64,000 nt of DNA, taken from contig NZ_JALQEM010000028.1 of assembly GCF_023630705.1 (NCBI RefSeq), positions 1 through 64,000 on the forward strand. Direction: 5' to 3'. Position numbers and translations under genes: made by a program. This DNA comes from Caballeronia sp. GAFFF1 (GTDB taxonomy: Bacteria > Pseudomonadota > Gammaproteobacteria > Burkholderiales > Burkholderiaceae). The notes below the pieces were generated by a model. It saw only the letters and a list, made by a program, of their open reading frames with translations. It made no database searches and was not told the DNA's origin. Shown here piece after piece: positions 9,856 through 18,095 of the stretch (positions are counted from its first letter, which is position 1; each line of letters begins with the position of its first letter).

Positions 9856-11403
9856 ATGTGCGGCATCGTAGGTGTAGTTTCCCAAAGCCCCGTCAATCAG
9901 CTCATCTATGACAGCCTGCTGCTCTTGCAGCATCGCGGGCAGGATGCGGCGGGAATCGCGACAGCGAACGGCAACAACTTCCACATGCACAAAGCCAACG
10001 GCATGGTGCGCGACGTGTTCCGCACGCGCAACATGCGCAGCCTGCCGGGCAACGTCGGCATCGGGCAAGTGCGCTATCCGACGGCCGGTTCGGCCTCGAA
10101 CGAGGAGGAAGCGCAGCCGTTCTACGTCAACGCGCCGTTCGGCATCATCCTCGCGCACAACGGCAATCTGACGAACTGGATGCAGCTGAAGGACGAGATG
10201 TTCCGGATCGACCGCCGGCACATCAACACCGCGTCCGACACCGAAGTGCTGCTGAACGTCTTCGCGCACGAACTGCAACTGGCGAGCTCCGGCCTCGAAC
10301 TCGACGAAGCCGCGCTGTGGAAGGCGGTCGCGGGCGTGCATCGGCGGGTGAAGGGGTCCTACGCAATCGTCTCGCTGATCGCGGGCTACGGGCTCGTGGC
10401 GTTCCGCGATCCGTTCGGCATTCGCCCGCTCGTCCTCGGCAAGCTGGAAACGTCGACCGGCGTCGAGTGGATGGTGGCGTCGGAATCGGTGGCGATCGAA
10501 GGCATCGGATTCGAATTCGTGCGCGACATCGAGCCGGGCGAAGCGATCTTTATCGACGCCGACGGCAATCTGCACAGTCACCAATGCGCCGAAAAGCCGG
10601 TGCTCAATCCCTGCATTTTCGAGCTCGTGTATCTGGCGCGTCCGGATTCGTGCCTCGACGGCGTGCCGGTCTACAACGCGCGTTTGCGCATGGGCGACTA
10701 TCTCGCCGAGAAGATCAAGCGCGTGCTGCCGGACGTGCCGATCGACGTCGTGATGCCGATTCCGGATTCGTCCCGCCCCGCCGCGATGCAGGTGGCCGCG
10801 AAGCTCGGCGTCGAATATCGCGAAGGCTTCTTCAAGAACCGCTACGTGGGCCGCACGTTCATCATGCCGGGCCAGGCGGTGCGGAAGAAATCGGTGCGCC
10901 AGAAGCTGAACGCGATGGGCATCGAGTTCAAGGGCAAGAACGTCCTGATCGTCGACGATTCGATCGTGCGCGGCACGACATCGCATGAAATCGTGCAGAT
11001 GGCCCGCGATGCCGGCGCAAACAAGGTGATCTTCGCGTCTGCCGCGCCGCCGGTGAAGTTCCCGAACGTGTACGGCATCGACATGCCGACGCGTGGCGAA
11101 CTGGTCGCGCACGGCCGCAGCGACGACGAAGTGGCGCGCATGATCGGCGCTGATTATCTGGTGTATCAGGACGTCGAGGACCTGAAGAACGCGGTGCGCG
11201 ACATCAATCCGGCGCTGAAGGATTTCGAGGCGTCCTGCTTCGACGGTCACTACATTACCGGCGATGTCACGACCGACTATCTGGATCGCATCGAAACCGC
11301 GCGTCTCGCGCCGCAAGAGCAGACGGACCGCGACATCGCGGGCGAGGCGCTCGAAGGCGGTCCCGCGCGTTCGCAATTGCATCTGCAACTGTCGGTGGAA
11401 TAA
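9856..11403 (+). CDS. purF: amidophosphoribosyltransferase
   Basis: First committed step of purine synthesis: glutamine + PRPP to phosphoribosylamine. The frame is open from 9670, but the ATG at 9856 places the essential Cys at position 2 (MCGIVGVVSQ), the N-terminal nucleophile exposed when Met is removed, so this start is certain. The 515-residue protein has the Ntn glutaminase domain (HNGNLTNW, FGIRPLVLG) and the PRPP-binding loop VLIVDDSIVRGTT in the C-terminal transferase domain. A terminator follows 20 nt downstream. Confidence 0.98.
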   Translation: MCGIVGVVSQSPVNQLIYDSLLLLQHRGQDAAGIATANGNNFHMHKANGMVRDVFRTRNMRSLPGNVGIGQVRYPTAGSASNEEEAQPFYVNAPFGIILAHNGNLTNWMQLKDEMFRIDRRHINTASDTEVLLNVFAHELQLASSGLELDEAALWKAVAGVHRRVKGSYAIVSLIAGYGLVAFRDPFGIRPLVLGKLETSTGVEWMVASESVAIEGIGFEFVRDIEPGEAIFIDADGNLHSHQCAEKPVLNPCIFELVYLARPDSCLDGVPVYNARLRMGDYLAEKIKRVLPDVPIDVVMPIPDSSRPAAMQVAAKLGVEYREGFFKNRYVGRTFIMPGQAVRKKSVRQKLNAMGIEFKGKNVLIVDDSIVRGTTSHEIVQMARDAGANKVIFASAAPPVKFPNVYGIDMPTRGELVAHGRSDDEVARMIGADYLVYQDVEDLKNAVRDINPALKDFEASCFDGHYITGDVTTDYLDRIETARLAPQEQTDRDIAGEALEGGPARSQLHLQLSVE

Positions 11404-11423
11404 GCCTTCGTAGTGGCTTCGAG

Positions 11424-11459
11424 AAGCCCGCTCGGTCGATCAGACGAGCGGGCTTTTTT
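11424..11459. terminator. intrinsic terminator after purF, overlapping the end of the facing AraC gene
   Basis: An 11-bp perfect stem AAGCCCGCTCG / CGAGCGGGCTT (11424-11434 with 11445-11455), 10-nt loop, then a six-T run ending at 11459. The A pair on the left arm continues weakly on the other strand, so it may act in both directions. The last codons and stop of the minus-strand AraC gene (11440 onwards) lie within its right arm. Confidence 0.9.
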
Positions 11460-12243
11460 GCGTCTGTTGCTCGCGCGGCGTCGTGAACGCGCCGCTGCGC
11501 CATTGCCCCGGCGCGATGCCGAAGCGCTTCGAGAACGCATGCGTGAACGCGCTTTGATCCGCGAAGCCGACTTCGAGCGCGACATGCGTGAGCGAGGCGC
11601 GCGGATCGGCGAGCAGGGTCAGCGCGGTGTCCAGACGCAGCCGATGAAGATAGCGATGCGGCGTCTCGCCGAACGCCTCGCTGAACAACTGGTGAAAGCG
11701 CCGCATGCCGAAGCCACAATGCGCGGCGAGATCCGCGATGCGCAGCGGCTCGCAAAGATGCGCGCGCAGCCACCGGTCGATGCGCGCAAAGTCGAGGCCG
11801 CGCGACTCCGCATTGAGCGATGCGCCCGCGCCGGCCATCAAGGCGCCGCACAAATGCGTCGCTGCTTGCCAGCCTAAACGCGCGGGCAGGGCGGTATCGT
11901 CGGTAGGGAGGCGCCCGGCGACGCTCGCGACAAGCTGCGTGACCGATGAATCGAGATCGACGGTGCGCGCGCGCTCGAAAAAGCGCGCGGGCACCGCGAC
12001 CGACGAAGCAGGAAGATCGAGCACGAGCTGGCGATTGACGCCTTCGGCCCAGTACTCGTGGCGCGCGCCGGCAGGAATGATCCACGCGCGATGACGGTCG
12101 ATGAGCGATTCGCCGCCATCCACCGCCATGCCCATTGCGCCATCGAAGCCGAGCACGATCTGATGGAAGTCGTGCTCGTCCGACGCCTGCACCGCTTCAT
12201 AGCGGCGCAGCGAAACGGTAGGGCGGGGGGCCGGCGCGTTCAT
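11440..12243 (-). CDS. AraC/XylS family transcriptional regulator
   Basis: A 267-residue regulator. An N-terminal cupin-like sensing half (residues 1-120, with FHQIVLGFDG and an AGARHEYWA loop) is followed by the two helix-turn-helix motifs of the AraC DNA-binding domain: LRIADLAAHCGFGMRRFHQL, then LTHVALEVGFADQSAFTHAF, ending in the usual FGIAPGQWR. Ligand and targets are unknown. It starts 10 nt after the stop of the FKBP gene, so the two are probably one transcript. Its C-terminal codons overlap the purF terminator. Confidence 0.9.
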   Translation of the reverse strand: MNAPAPRPTVSLRRYEAVQASDEHDFHQIVLGFDGAMGMAVDGGESLIDRHRAWIIPAGARHEYWAEGVNRQLVLDLPASSVAVPARFFERARTVDLDSSVTQLVASVAGRLPTDDTALPARLGWQAATHLCGALMAGAGASLNAESRGLDFARIDRWLRAHLCEPLRIADLAAHCGFGMRRFHQLFSEAFGETPHRYLHRLRLDTALTLLADPRASLTHVALEVGFADQSAFTHAFSKRFGIAPGQWRSGAFTTPREQQTQKSPLV

Positions 12244-12253
12244 GCCGTCATGC

Positions 12254-12595
12254 TCAGACGTCGAGCAGTTCCACTTCGAAGACGAGCGTGGCGTTCGGCG
12301 GAATCACGCCGCCCGCGCCGCGCGCGCCGTAACCGAGTTGCGGCGGAATGGTGAGCCGGCGCACGCCGCCGACCTTCATGCCCTGCACGCCTTCGTCCCA
12401 GCCCTTGATGACCATGCCGCCCCCGAGCACGAAGGCGAAAGGATCGTTGCGGTCCTTGCTGGAGTCGAACTTCTGGCCGTCGGTCAGCCAGCCGGTGTAG
12501 TGCACGCTGACGGTCTTGCCCGCGACGGCTTCGGCGCCTTCGCCGACGGTGACGTCTTCATACTTGAGACCGGAATCGGTCGTGACTGTCGACAT
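12254..12595 (-). CDS. small FKBP-type peptidyl-prolyl cis-trans isomerase
   Basis: A 113-residue single-domain FKBP without signal peptide, probably cytoplasmic. It contains the family elements [34 protein letters not shown] and [14 protein letters not shown] and ends VFEVELLDV. From memory it is close to the B. pseudomallei protein BPSS1823, a characterised small FKBP. ATG 12595 is preceded by AGGAG at proper distance; a 21-codon upstream extension of the open frame is not supported by a ribosome site. It sits between the polysaccharide locus and the AraC regulator; a functional link to either is not evident. Confidence 0.95.
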   Translation of the reverse strand: MSTVTTDSGLKYEDVTVGEGAEAVAGKTVSVHYTGWLTDGQKFDSSKDRNDPFAFVLGGGMVIKGWDEGVQGMKVGGVRRLTIPPQLGYGARGAGGVIPPNATLVFEVELLDV

Positions 12596-12676
12596 TGTTT
12601 GCTCCTGGTTGCACGGCTCTACGCCGATGGTCGAAACCACCATTGTAGAGCGTAGCAACGAAGCGAGTCATGGGGA

Positions 12677-14110
12677 TCACGAGTGACGGCCGCGCGGATT
12701 CATGCGGCTGCCGATGCGCGGGCGGTCCGCGTTCATCGGCGAACCGACTCGGGCGCCGACGTTCGGACTCACGCTCACGCCGAATTCCGGGCTGATGTAC
12801 GAAGGCTCCATCGCATGGCCCGGCATGAGCTCGCGCGTGTTCTTCCGCGCGAGCTTCAGCGCCCGCACGCGCACGTACGCCATCGCGATGAACGTCCACG
12901 GCGCGAGGTACGCGAACTCGGGCACCGAGACCATCATCATGGTCCAGGTCGCGACGCAGCACTGGCGCAGCGCCATGCCCCGCGCGTCCCAGTCGAGCTT
13001 GAACGCGGGGTAGAGCATCAGCGCGCTGATGCCGACGAGACCGATCACCCCCGTGTTGACGAGCAAGGTCGAGAACAGGTCGGTGGACCGGATATAGCCG
13101 AAGCCGATGCCGAATAACTGGTTCAACGGCGATGCATGCACCCACAGGCGCAACGACTCGAAAAAGAGCATGGCGCGGTCGGAACCGGACTCGTTCTTCC
13201 CTTCGAGCTTGTCCATCACCATCTGCTGGAACAGGTCGGCGATATAGTCCTGCAACACGAACGCGACCACCGCCAGGAGGAAGACGCCGATGAGCGCCTT
13301 AATCGGATTGATACCGAGCTTGCGCATGCGAATGAGCGCGAAGACGGCATAGCCGATCAGCACAGTCGACGACGTGCTCATGACAAGCGACAGCCCGATG
13401 ATCCACACCGGCCAGCGCAGGCGGGCCGTCGCGTTGAAGTAGATCCAGAAGGGGAAGATGGACATCGCGTACATCGACGGTTCGCCGGTCAGCGCCTTGA
13501 GACGCTGTATCGACATGCCGCCCGCGCTCACAACCTGAAACGAGCTGCCGTTCACGGTGCCGTCCGAGCGCACGATGCCGCGGCCGAACTGGTCGCCGAA
13601 CGCGCGGTTCGAAATGAAGTCGCCGGGCGAGCCCGTCAGCACGTAGAACACCACTTCATAGATGCCGTAGAGGGCGAAGAGCGTCACCGCCGCGAAGATC
13701 CACTGGTCCCACGTCGGCCGGTAGTAGTAGTACACGTACGCCGCGTACAGCACGACCGCCGCCACGTAGATGGACTGCGTGAACATGCTCTTGCGCAGGA
13801 TGAACGTGACCGGGTCCTTGTCGTCGACGAGCGCGATCTTGCTGAAGTCGGGATCGAACGGCGCCATCACGTCCGCGAGTTGCGTCGTGCAGAGCATCAG
13901 AAGCCAGACGAGGATAACCGCGCCCACGAAGTGCAAGTAGTTCTTGCGCGAACGGCCGCCGAAAAAAAGCACGAGCGGCACGGAAAGGAAGCACATGAGA
14001 TAGCCGATCGTCGTGCCCTGAATGGACGGGAACACGAGGAACGACGTAACCGGCATCGCGAAGGCCCAGATGCGGTAGTAGTTGTCGATCAGCGTTGCTT
14101 TGTCTTTCAT
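12677..14110 (-). CDS. polytopic Wzy/O-antigen-ligase-like polysaccharide polymerase
   Basis: A roughly 477-residue membrane protein with about ten hydrophobic segments and a larger hydrophilic loop in the middle (FISNRAFGDQFGRGIVRSDG), the layout of Wzy polymerases and WaaL ligases. These families are too divergent for confident naming from sequence alone. It follows the tyrosine autokinase gene in an exopolysaccharide locus, which favours a polymerase that joins repeat units in the periplasm. ATG 14110 (MKDKATLIDNYYRIW) is chosen; the frame is open 28 codons further, across the hairpin-bearing intergenic region, where a start is less likely. Confidence 0.75.
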   Translation of the reverse strand: MKDKATLIDNYYRIWAFAMPVTSFLVFPSIQGTTIGYLMCFLSVPLVLFFGGRSRKNYLHFVGAVILVWLLMLCTTQLADVMAPFDPDFSKIALVDDKDPVTFILRKSMFTQSIYVAAVVLYAAYVYYYYRPTWDQWIFAAVTLFALYGIYEVVFYVLTGSPGDFISNRAFGDQFGRGIVRSDGTVNGSSFQVVSAGGMSIQRLKALTGEPSMYAMSIFPFWIYFNATARLRWPVWIIGLSLVMSTSSTVLIGYAVFALIRMRKLGINPIKALIGVFLLAVVAFVLQDYIADLFQQMVMDKLEGKNESGSDRAMLFFESLRLWVHASPLNQLFGIGFGYIRSTDLFSTLLVNTGVIGLVGISALMLYPAFKLDWDARGMALRQCCVATWTMMMVSVPEFAYLAPWTFIAMAYVRVRALKLARKNTRELMPGHAMEPSYISPEFGVSVSPNVGARVGSPMNADRPRIGSRMNPRGRHS

Positions 14111-14175
14111 CGTAGAGAGTGTGGCTGCGTCTTTTGTTTTGCATGCCGTTGCCTGAAGGCCGTGCCCTGAAACGC

Positions 14176-14202
14176 AACGCCGCGTGGCAGGCACGCGGCG
14201 TT
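14176..14202. terminator. strong hairpin between autokinase and polymerase genes
   Basis: AACGCCGCGTG and CACGCGGCGTT form an 11-bp perfect stem with a 5-nt loop. On the minus strand the T content behind it is weak (TTGCGTTTC), so it may be a partial terminator or an mRNA-processing/stability element that tunes polymerase expression relative to the kinase upstream. Confidence 0.6.
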
Positions 14203-14237
14203 TCGCTCAAGCAATCATGCGTGCTTCGAGACGTACA

Positions 14238-16595
14238 TTAGTTCGCCGACTTGAAGCTGCTCGTGTAGGCCGCCGCGTAACCATACGTGCGGCGGTTGCT
14301 GCGACGCTTCGGAATGGCGTTGAACACCGAGCCGACGAGACGTCCGCCTGCGCGGTGCACCTTCTTCACGGTCTCTTCGATCTCCTCTTCGCTCTGGATG
14401 CCCGAGCGCAGAACCAGAACCGTCGAGCCTGCATCGCTTGCGACGATGGCCGCGTCCGTGACGGCGAGGAACGGCGGGGTATCGATGAGCACGAGGTCGT
14501 ACTGATCGCTCAGGCGCGCGAGCATGTCGCGGAAGCCCGGCATCATCAGCAGTTCCGACGGATTCTCCGGGTAGCTGCCGCACGACATGAACGAAAGCCC
14601 CGACACGCCGACCTGACGAATGGCCTCGGCCGTGCCCACTTGCCCCTTCAGCACTTCCGACAGACCACCCGGATTCGACTGCTTGAAAAACGACGCGATA
14701 TGGCCGCGGCGCAAGTCGCCGTCGATCAGGAGCACGCGCAGGCCGATTTCCGCGAGCAGCACGGACAGGTTGGCTGCGACGAAGCTCTTGCCCGCCGACG
14801 GAATCGGACCGGTCAGCATCACGATGTTGTTCGGCGCGTTCACGAGGTCGCGATACAGCTCCGTGCGTACCGCGCGCAGGGCTTCGACGGCCGGATCGTG
14901 CGGATAGCGCGTGGCGAGCACGAAGGCGTCGCGGTCGTTGTCGCCGAGATTCGGCATGGTGATGTCGTCGTGCGCTTCGCGCTTGACGTGCGGCAACGCC
15001 TTCGGCGCGCTGCCCGTTTGCATGCCCGAAGACCCAAGCGCGTGACCCACAGGCGACACCGAGATCTCGTGATCGAGCAACTGCTGCTGACGGCTGAAGA
15101 GCACTTCGCCGAGCACCGGCACGGAGAGGGTACGTTCGACGAACATCGGATCGGTGACGCCGATCATCGCGTGACGGCGCAGGAAGATGAAGAACGTGCC
15201 GACGAAGAAGCCGAGCGCCGTGCCCGCGACGATCACGAGCGGCTTGTTCGGCTTCACCGGACGATGCGGACGCAGTGCGTTATCGACGATATGCGCGCCG
15301 CCGCTCGTGCTGGCGCGACGAATCGACAGCTCTTCGGCCTTGTTCATCATGCCGAGGTAGACCGTCTCCGCCACCCGCGCATCACGCGTGAGTTCGGCGC
15401 TTTGGCGTTCCGAGGCGGGCATGCTGTCGAAGCGCGACTGGATTTGCTTGTTGGTCTGCTCGTATTGCGCGATCTGCTGATCGAGGTTGCGAACCTGCGG
15501 GCTGTCCGGCGTGAAGCGCTGCAACGCTTGCGTGCGTTGCAGTTGCAGCATCGCGAGTTGCTGCATCGAGGTGATGCTGCCTTGCAGATACGCCTGCGCT
15601 TCGTTGATCGGCTGCACCGACTGCGACTTCGCGCGGAATGCGCTCAGGCGGCCTTCGGCGTCCTTCAGGTCGCGCTCGAGGCGCGGCAGTTCCGAGCGGA
15701 TGAATTCGAGCGTCTTCGTATCGTTGGCCTGACGGCTCGCGACGGCGGCGGCGAGATACGCCTGACCCAGCGCGTTTGCGACATCGGCGGTTTGGTCGGG
15801 ATCGTCGCCGTTATACGAGATTTCGACGATGCCCGTGTCCTTCGTGGACTCGGCCACCTTGATCGACTTCAGCAGCAGATCGATGGCATCGAGCGTGTTG
15901 TAACGCGTGACCGTGAAGTGCACGCCCGGATGACCGACCGCGCCCTCGACGAGCATCGACACGCCGTGCGCCGAAGCGGGGCGGCCGATCGTGCCGCGCA
16001 ACAGCACGTTGCCGTCCGGATCTTCGAGCTGGTACTGATTGTTGTCGAGCAGCGTGAAGTCGAGCTTCGCGTCTTCAAGCGACGGCGGAACGTCGAGACG
16101 CGCGATGCGCAGGTCCTCACCGCCCCACGCGTACGACTTCATGCCGAACCACGCGGGCGCGAGATGGCCGCGCTGGGCGAACATGCCCGCGATCCAGCCG
16201 AGCACCGGCATGGTATGCGGCTTGACCTTGATGTCGAAGTGGAACTGGTTGACGACCGGCTCCAGCACCGAGCGGCTCTTCATCACCGAGATTTCAGCCG
16301 GCGCGAGCTGAGTGACCGGCGTTTGCTGCTGCTGCGCCTGCATCTGGTTTTGCGGCGCGATGCCGAGCGCGTTGGGATCCGGAGGATCGACACGCACGAC
16401 GACGTCGGCCGAATAGATCGGTTCCGCGAGGAAAGCATAAGCGGCGGCGAGCGCTGCGGCCGCGACGATGAACACCAGCAACATGCCGATGTGATCGCGC
16501 AGCAGCTTGATCATGTCGCCCGCAGTGAATTCATTGTCGTCCTTGCCAGGACGCGAAGATCCGGAGTTGACGTATAGCGTGTTCAAAGGCGGCAT
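14238..16595 (-). CDS. polysaccharide co-polymerase / bacterial tyrosine autokinase (Wzc/BceF type)
   Basis: A 785-residue inner-membrane protein controlling polymerisation and export of Wzx/Wzy-type polysaccharides. It has a membrane helix near residues 32-55 (MLLVFIVAAAALAAAYAF), a large periplasmic Wzz domain with coiled coil, and a second helix near residue 450 (PLVIVAGTALGFFVGTFFIF). A cytoplasmic BY-kinase domain follows, with Walker A PSAGKSFVAANL (about 597), Walker A' LLIDGDLRRG and Walker B LVLIDTPPF. The C-terminal tail has only three tyrosines (TYGYAAAYTSS), fewer than the E. coli Wzc cluster. Kinase and Wzz parts are in one chain, as usual in Gram-negatives. No phosphatase partner is visible here. 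Confidence 0.93.
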   Translation of the reverse strand: MPPLNTLYVNSGSSRPGKDDNEFTAGDMIKLLRDHIGMLLVFIVAAAALAAAYAFLAEPIYSADVVVRVDPPDPNALGIAPQNQMQAQQQQTPVTQLAPAEISVMKSRSVLEPVVNQFHFDIKVKPHTMPVLGWIAGMFAQRGHLAPAWFGMKSYAWGGEDLRIARLDVPPSLEDAKLDFTLLDNNQYQLEDPDGNVLLRGTIGRPASAHGVSMLVEGAVGHPGVHFTVTRYNTLDAIDLLLKSIKVAESTKDTGIVEISYNGDDPDQTADVANALGQAYLAAAVASRQANDTKTLEFIRSELPRLERDLKDAEGRLSAFRAKSQSVQPINEAQAYLQGSITSMQQLAMLQLQRTQALQRFTPDSPQVRNLDQQIAQYEQTNKQIQSRFDSMPASERQSAELTRDARVAETVYLGMMNKAEELSIRRASTSGGAHIVDNALRPHRPVKPNKPLVIVAGTALGFFVGTFFIFLRRHAMIGVTDPMFVERTLSVPVLGEVLFSRQQQLLDHEISVSPVGHALGSSGMQTGSAPKALPHVKREAHDDITMPNLGDNDRDAFVLATRYPHDPAVEALRAVRTELYRDLVNAPNNIVMLTGPIPSAGKSFVAANLSVLLAEIGLRVLLIDGDLRRGHIASFFKQSNPGGLSEVLKGQVGTAEAIRQVGVSGLSFMSCGSYPENPSELLMMPGFRDMLARLSDQYDLVLIDTPPFLAVTDAAIVASDAGSTVLVLRSGIQSEEEIEETVKKVHRAGGRLVGSVFNAIPKRRSNRRTYGYAAAYTSSFKSAN

Positions 16596-17007
16596 CCTCT
16601 GTTCGAATGTTGAGCGTGGTTTTCCGGGCCAGACAAAAATGCAAAGCCCGCGCGGTTGGCCGCGTTACGTCGTTCGTGTGTGTATCCGGCGTGGCCGGGA
16701 GAGTCAAAGGGCGTCAGGCGGTACGGCTCGTCGAGTTGCGCCCGAACGAGAAGAGCGCGAATCGGCAAGTCGCTCTATCGATCTGCAACGGCAGGGTGTT
16801 CGCCCCACGCCGTGTGTGCGAATCGACACCAGTACGCCCAAAATACGTAGCGTCAGACTAATCTTCCGGCCTCGAAGTGCTTCCGTCTGTTAAGTAGCGA
16901 ACCAAATATAAGCGTAATGACGGTTAGCGCACTTGCATCCACGTCGCAACAGGCCATACTTACTGGTTTGGCCCAGGCGCCATTCGTCACACATTACGTT
17001 TTTTCCG
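16596..17007. other. intergenic region upstream of the autokinase gene
   Basis: A 412-nt gap between the glycoside hydrolase stop and the autokinase start. I see no coding frame that looks real. The 16860-16990 part is AT-richer than its surroundings (TTATATTTGG on the minus strand), so an internal promoter for the autokinase-polymerase pair is plausible, but I cannot define -35/-10 boxes with confidence. Confidence 0.4.
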
Positions 17008-18072
17008 TTACGGCATCGGATTCGCTTTGATGAAGTCGCGCACAACGTCGAAGCGCGGCTTGCGCGTCTGCCCGTCGTCGTGAATGACGCCGTAGTTTCC
17101 GTCGCCGCCGAAGCGCTGGTCGTCGTAAAGCTCGTAGAGCGTGACGTTCTGGATGTCGTAGGTCTTGGCCGCCTTCACGAAGCCCGCAAGTGCGTCCTTG
17201 CCGGTCAGGAAGCCGCCGGGGTCCGCATGATTCGGGCGCACGCCGAATTCCGTGATCCAGATGGGCTTGCCATAGCTATCGCGCAGACGTTCGAGCACAT
17301 TGACCTTCTTCGGGCCGGCCGCCGTGATCGAACCCATGTTGGAATACCAGTGCCACGCGGTGATATCGCATTGAGGGATGGGATGCCCTTTGGTTCCGTC
17401 CGGCTGGGTGCCGGCGAAGAGCATGTCCGTGAAGCCGTAATGCAGCCATCCGAAGGACGTGAGCAGGATCTTCGCATCCGGATTCGCTTCGCGTATGCCT
17501 TTGATAAGGCCGAGAATCGAGCCGCGCGCCTTCATGAACCTCGCGTTGTCGTAGTCCGACGGATGCTCGCCACTGCGATCCGAGCCCAGGATGGTCCAGT
17601 TGTCGTACTCGTTGCCGACCTGATAGTAGGTCACGAGGCCCTTCAACACGCGCCCCGCCGTCTTGCCGAGCGCATAGCCGCGCTCGAAGGTCTCCTGCTC
17701 GTTCGCGCGCTTCTGCGGTTCGAACGGCGTCACGAGCGCGAGCACGCCGATGCAGGATTTCGCAGCCTGACGCGCGAAATCCGCGACGAGATGCGCGCTG
17801 TCTTCGCTCGACACGTCCTGCGCATACATCGTGACGCCAAGATCGCGCAACTGCGAAATTTGCGAGCTGAAGTCGGTGGTGCGATAAACGCCGCGATGTT
17901 CGAGATGACCGACGACGCCGTAGAACACGCCGTTCGTGCGATCACCGCAGTCCATCTTCGGAGCATCGGATGGTGCGGGCTGCACCGCGCCGGTTCGCGC
18001 CTGCACCACGGCAGCGCCGCACAGCAGCGAGCCGACCAACGAGATTGCAACCCACAGCCTTTGCTTCAACAT
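17008..18072 (-). CDS. secreted clan-A glycoside hydrolase (PslG/GH39-like)
   Basis: A 354-residue protein with a signal peptide (KQRLWVAISLVGSLLCGAAVVQA, cleavage near residue 25) and a TIM-barrel glycosidase. The acid/base is probably Glu155 in YQVGNEYDN and the nucleophile Glu275 in WITEFG, the NE/E pair of clan GH-A. It lies inside an exopolysaccharide operon, 23 nt after a glycosyltransferase, like PslG in the Pseudomonas Psl locus; it may trim or release the polymer in the periplasm. ATG 18072 has GAGGG upstream; the open frame continues 26 codons further but without a signal-like start. Family number is inferred from motifs and context. Confidence 0.8.
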   Translation of the reverse strand: MLKQRLWVAISLVGSLLCGAAVVQARTGAVQPAPSDAPKMDCGDRTNGVFYGVVGHLEHRGVYRTTDFSSQISQLRDLGVTMYAQDVSSEDSAHLVADFARQAAKSCIGVLALVTPFEPQKRANEQETFERGYALGKTAGRVLKGLVTYYQVGNEYDNWTILGSDRSGEHPSDYDNARFMKARGSILGLIKGIREANPDAKILLTSFGWLHYGFTDMLFAGTQPDGTKGHPIPQCDITAWHWYSNMGSITAAGPKKVNVLERLRDSYGKPIWITEFGVRPNHADPGGFLTGKDALAGFVKAAKTYDIQNVTLYELYDDQRFGGDGNYGVIHDDGQTRKPRFDVVRDFIKANPMP

Positions 18073-18095
18073 GCATCCCTCATGAGAAAACCAGA

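Noticed and set aside
9526-11388. A 620-codon minus-strand frame opposite purF
   Set aside because: Antisense shadow of purF with His/Arg-rich composition.
14184-16577. A 797-codon plus-strand frame opposite the tyrosine autokinase gene
   Set aside because: Arg/His/Ala-rich antisense artefact; the autokinase with Walker motifs is on the other strand.
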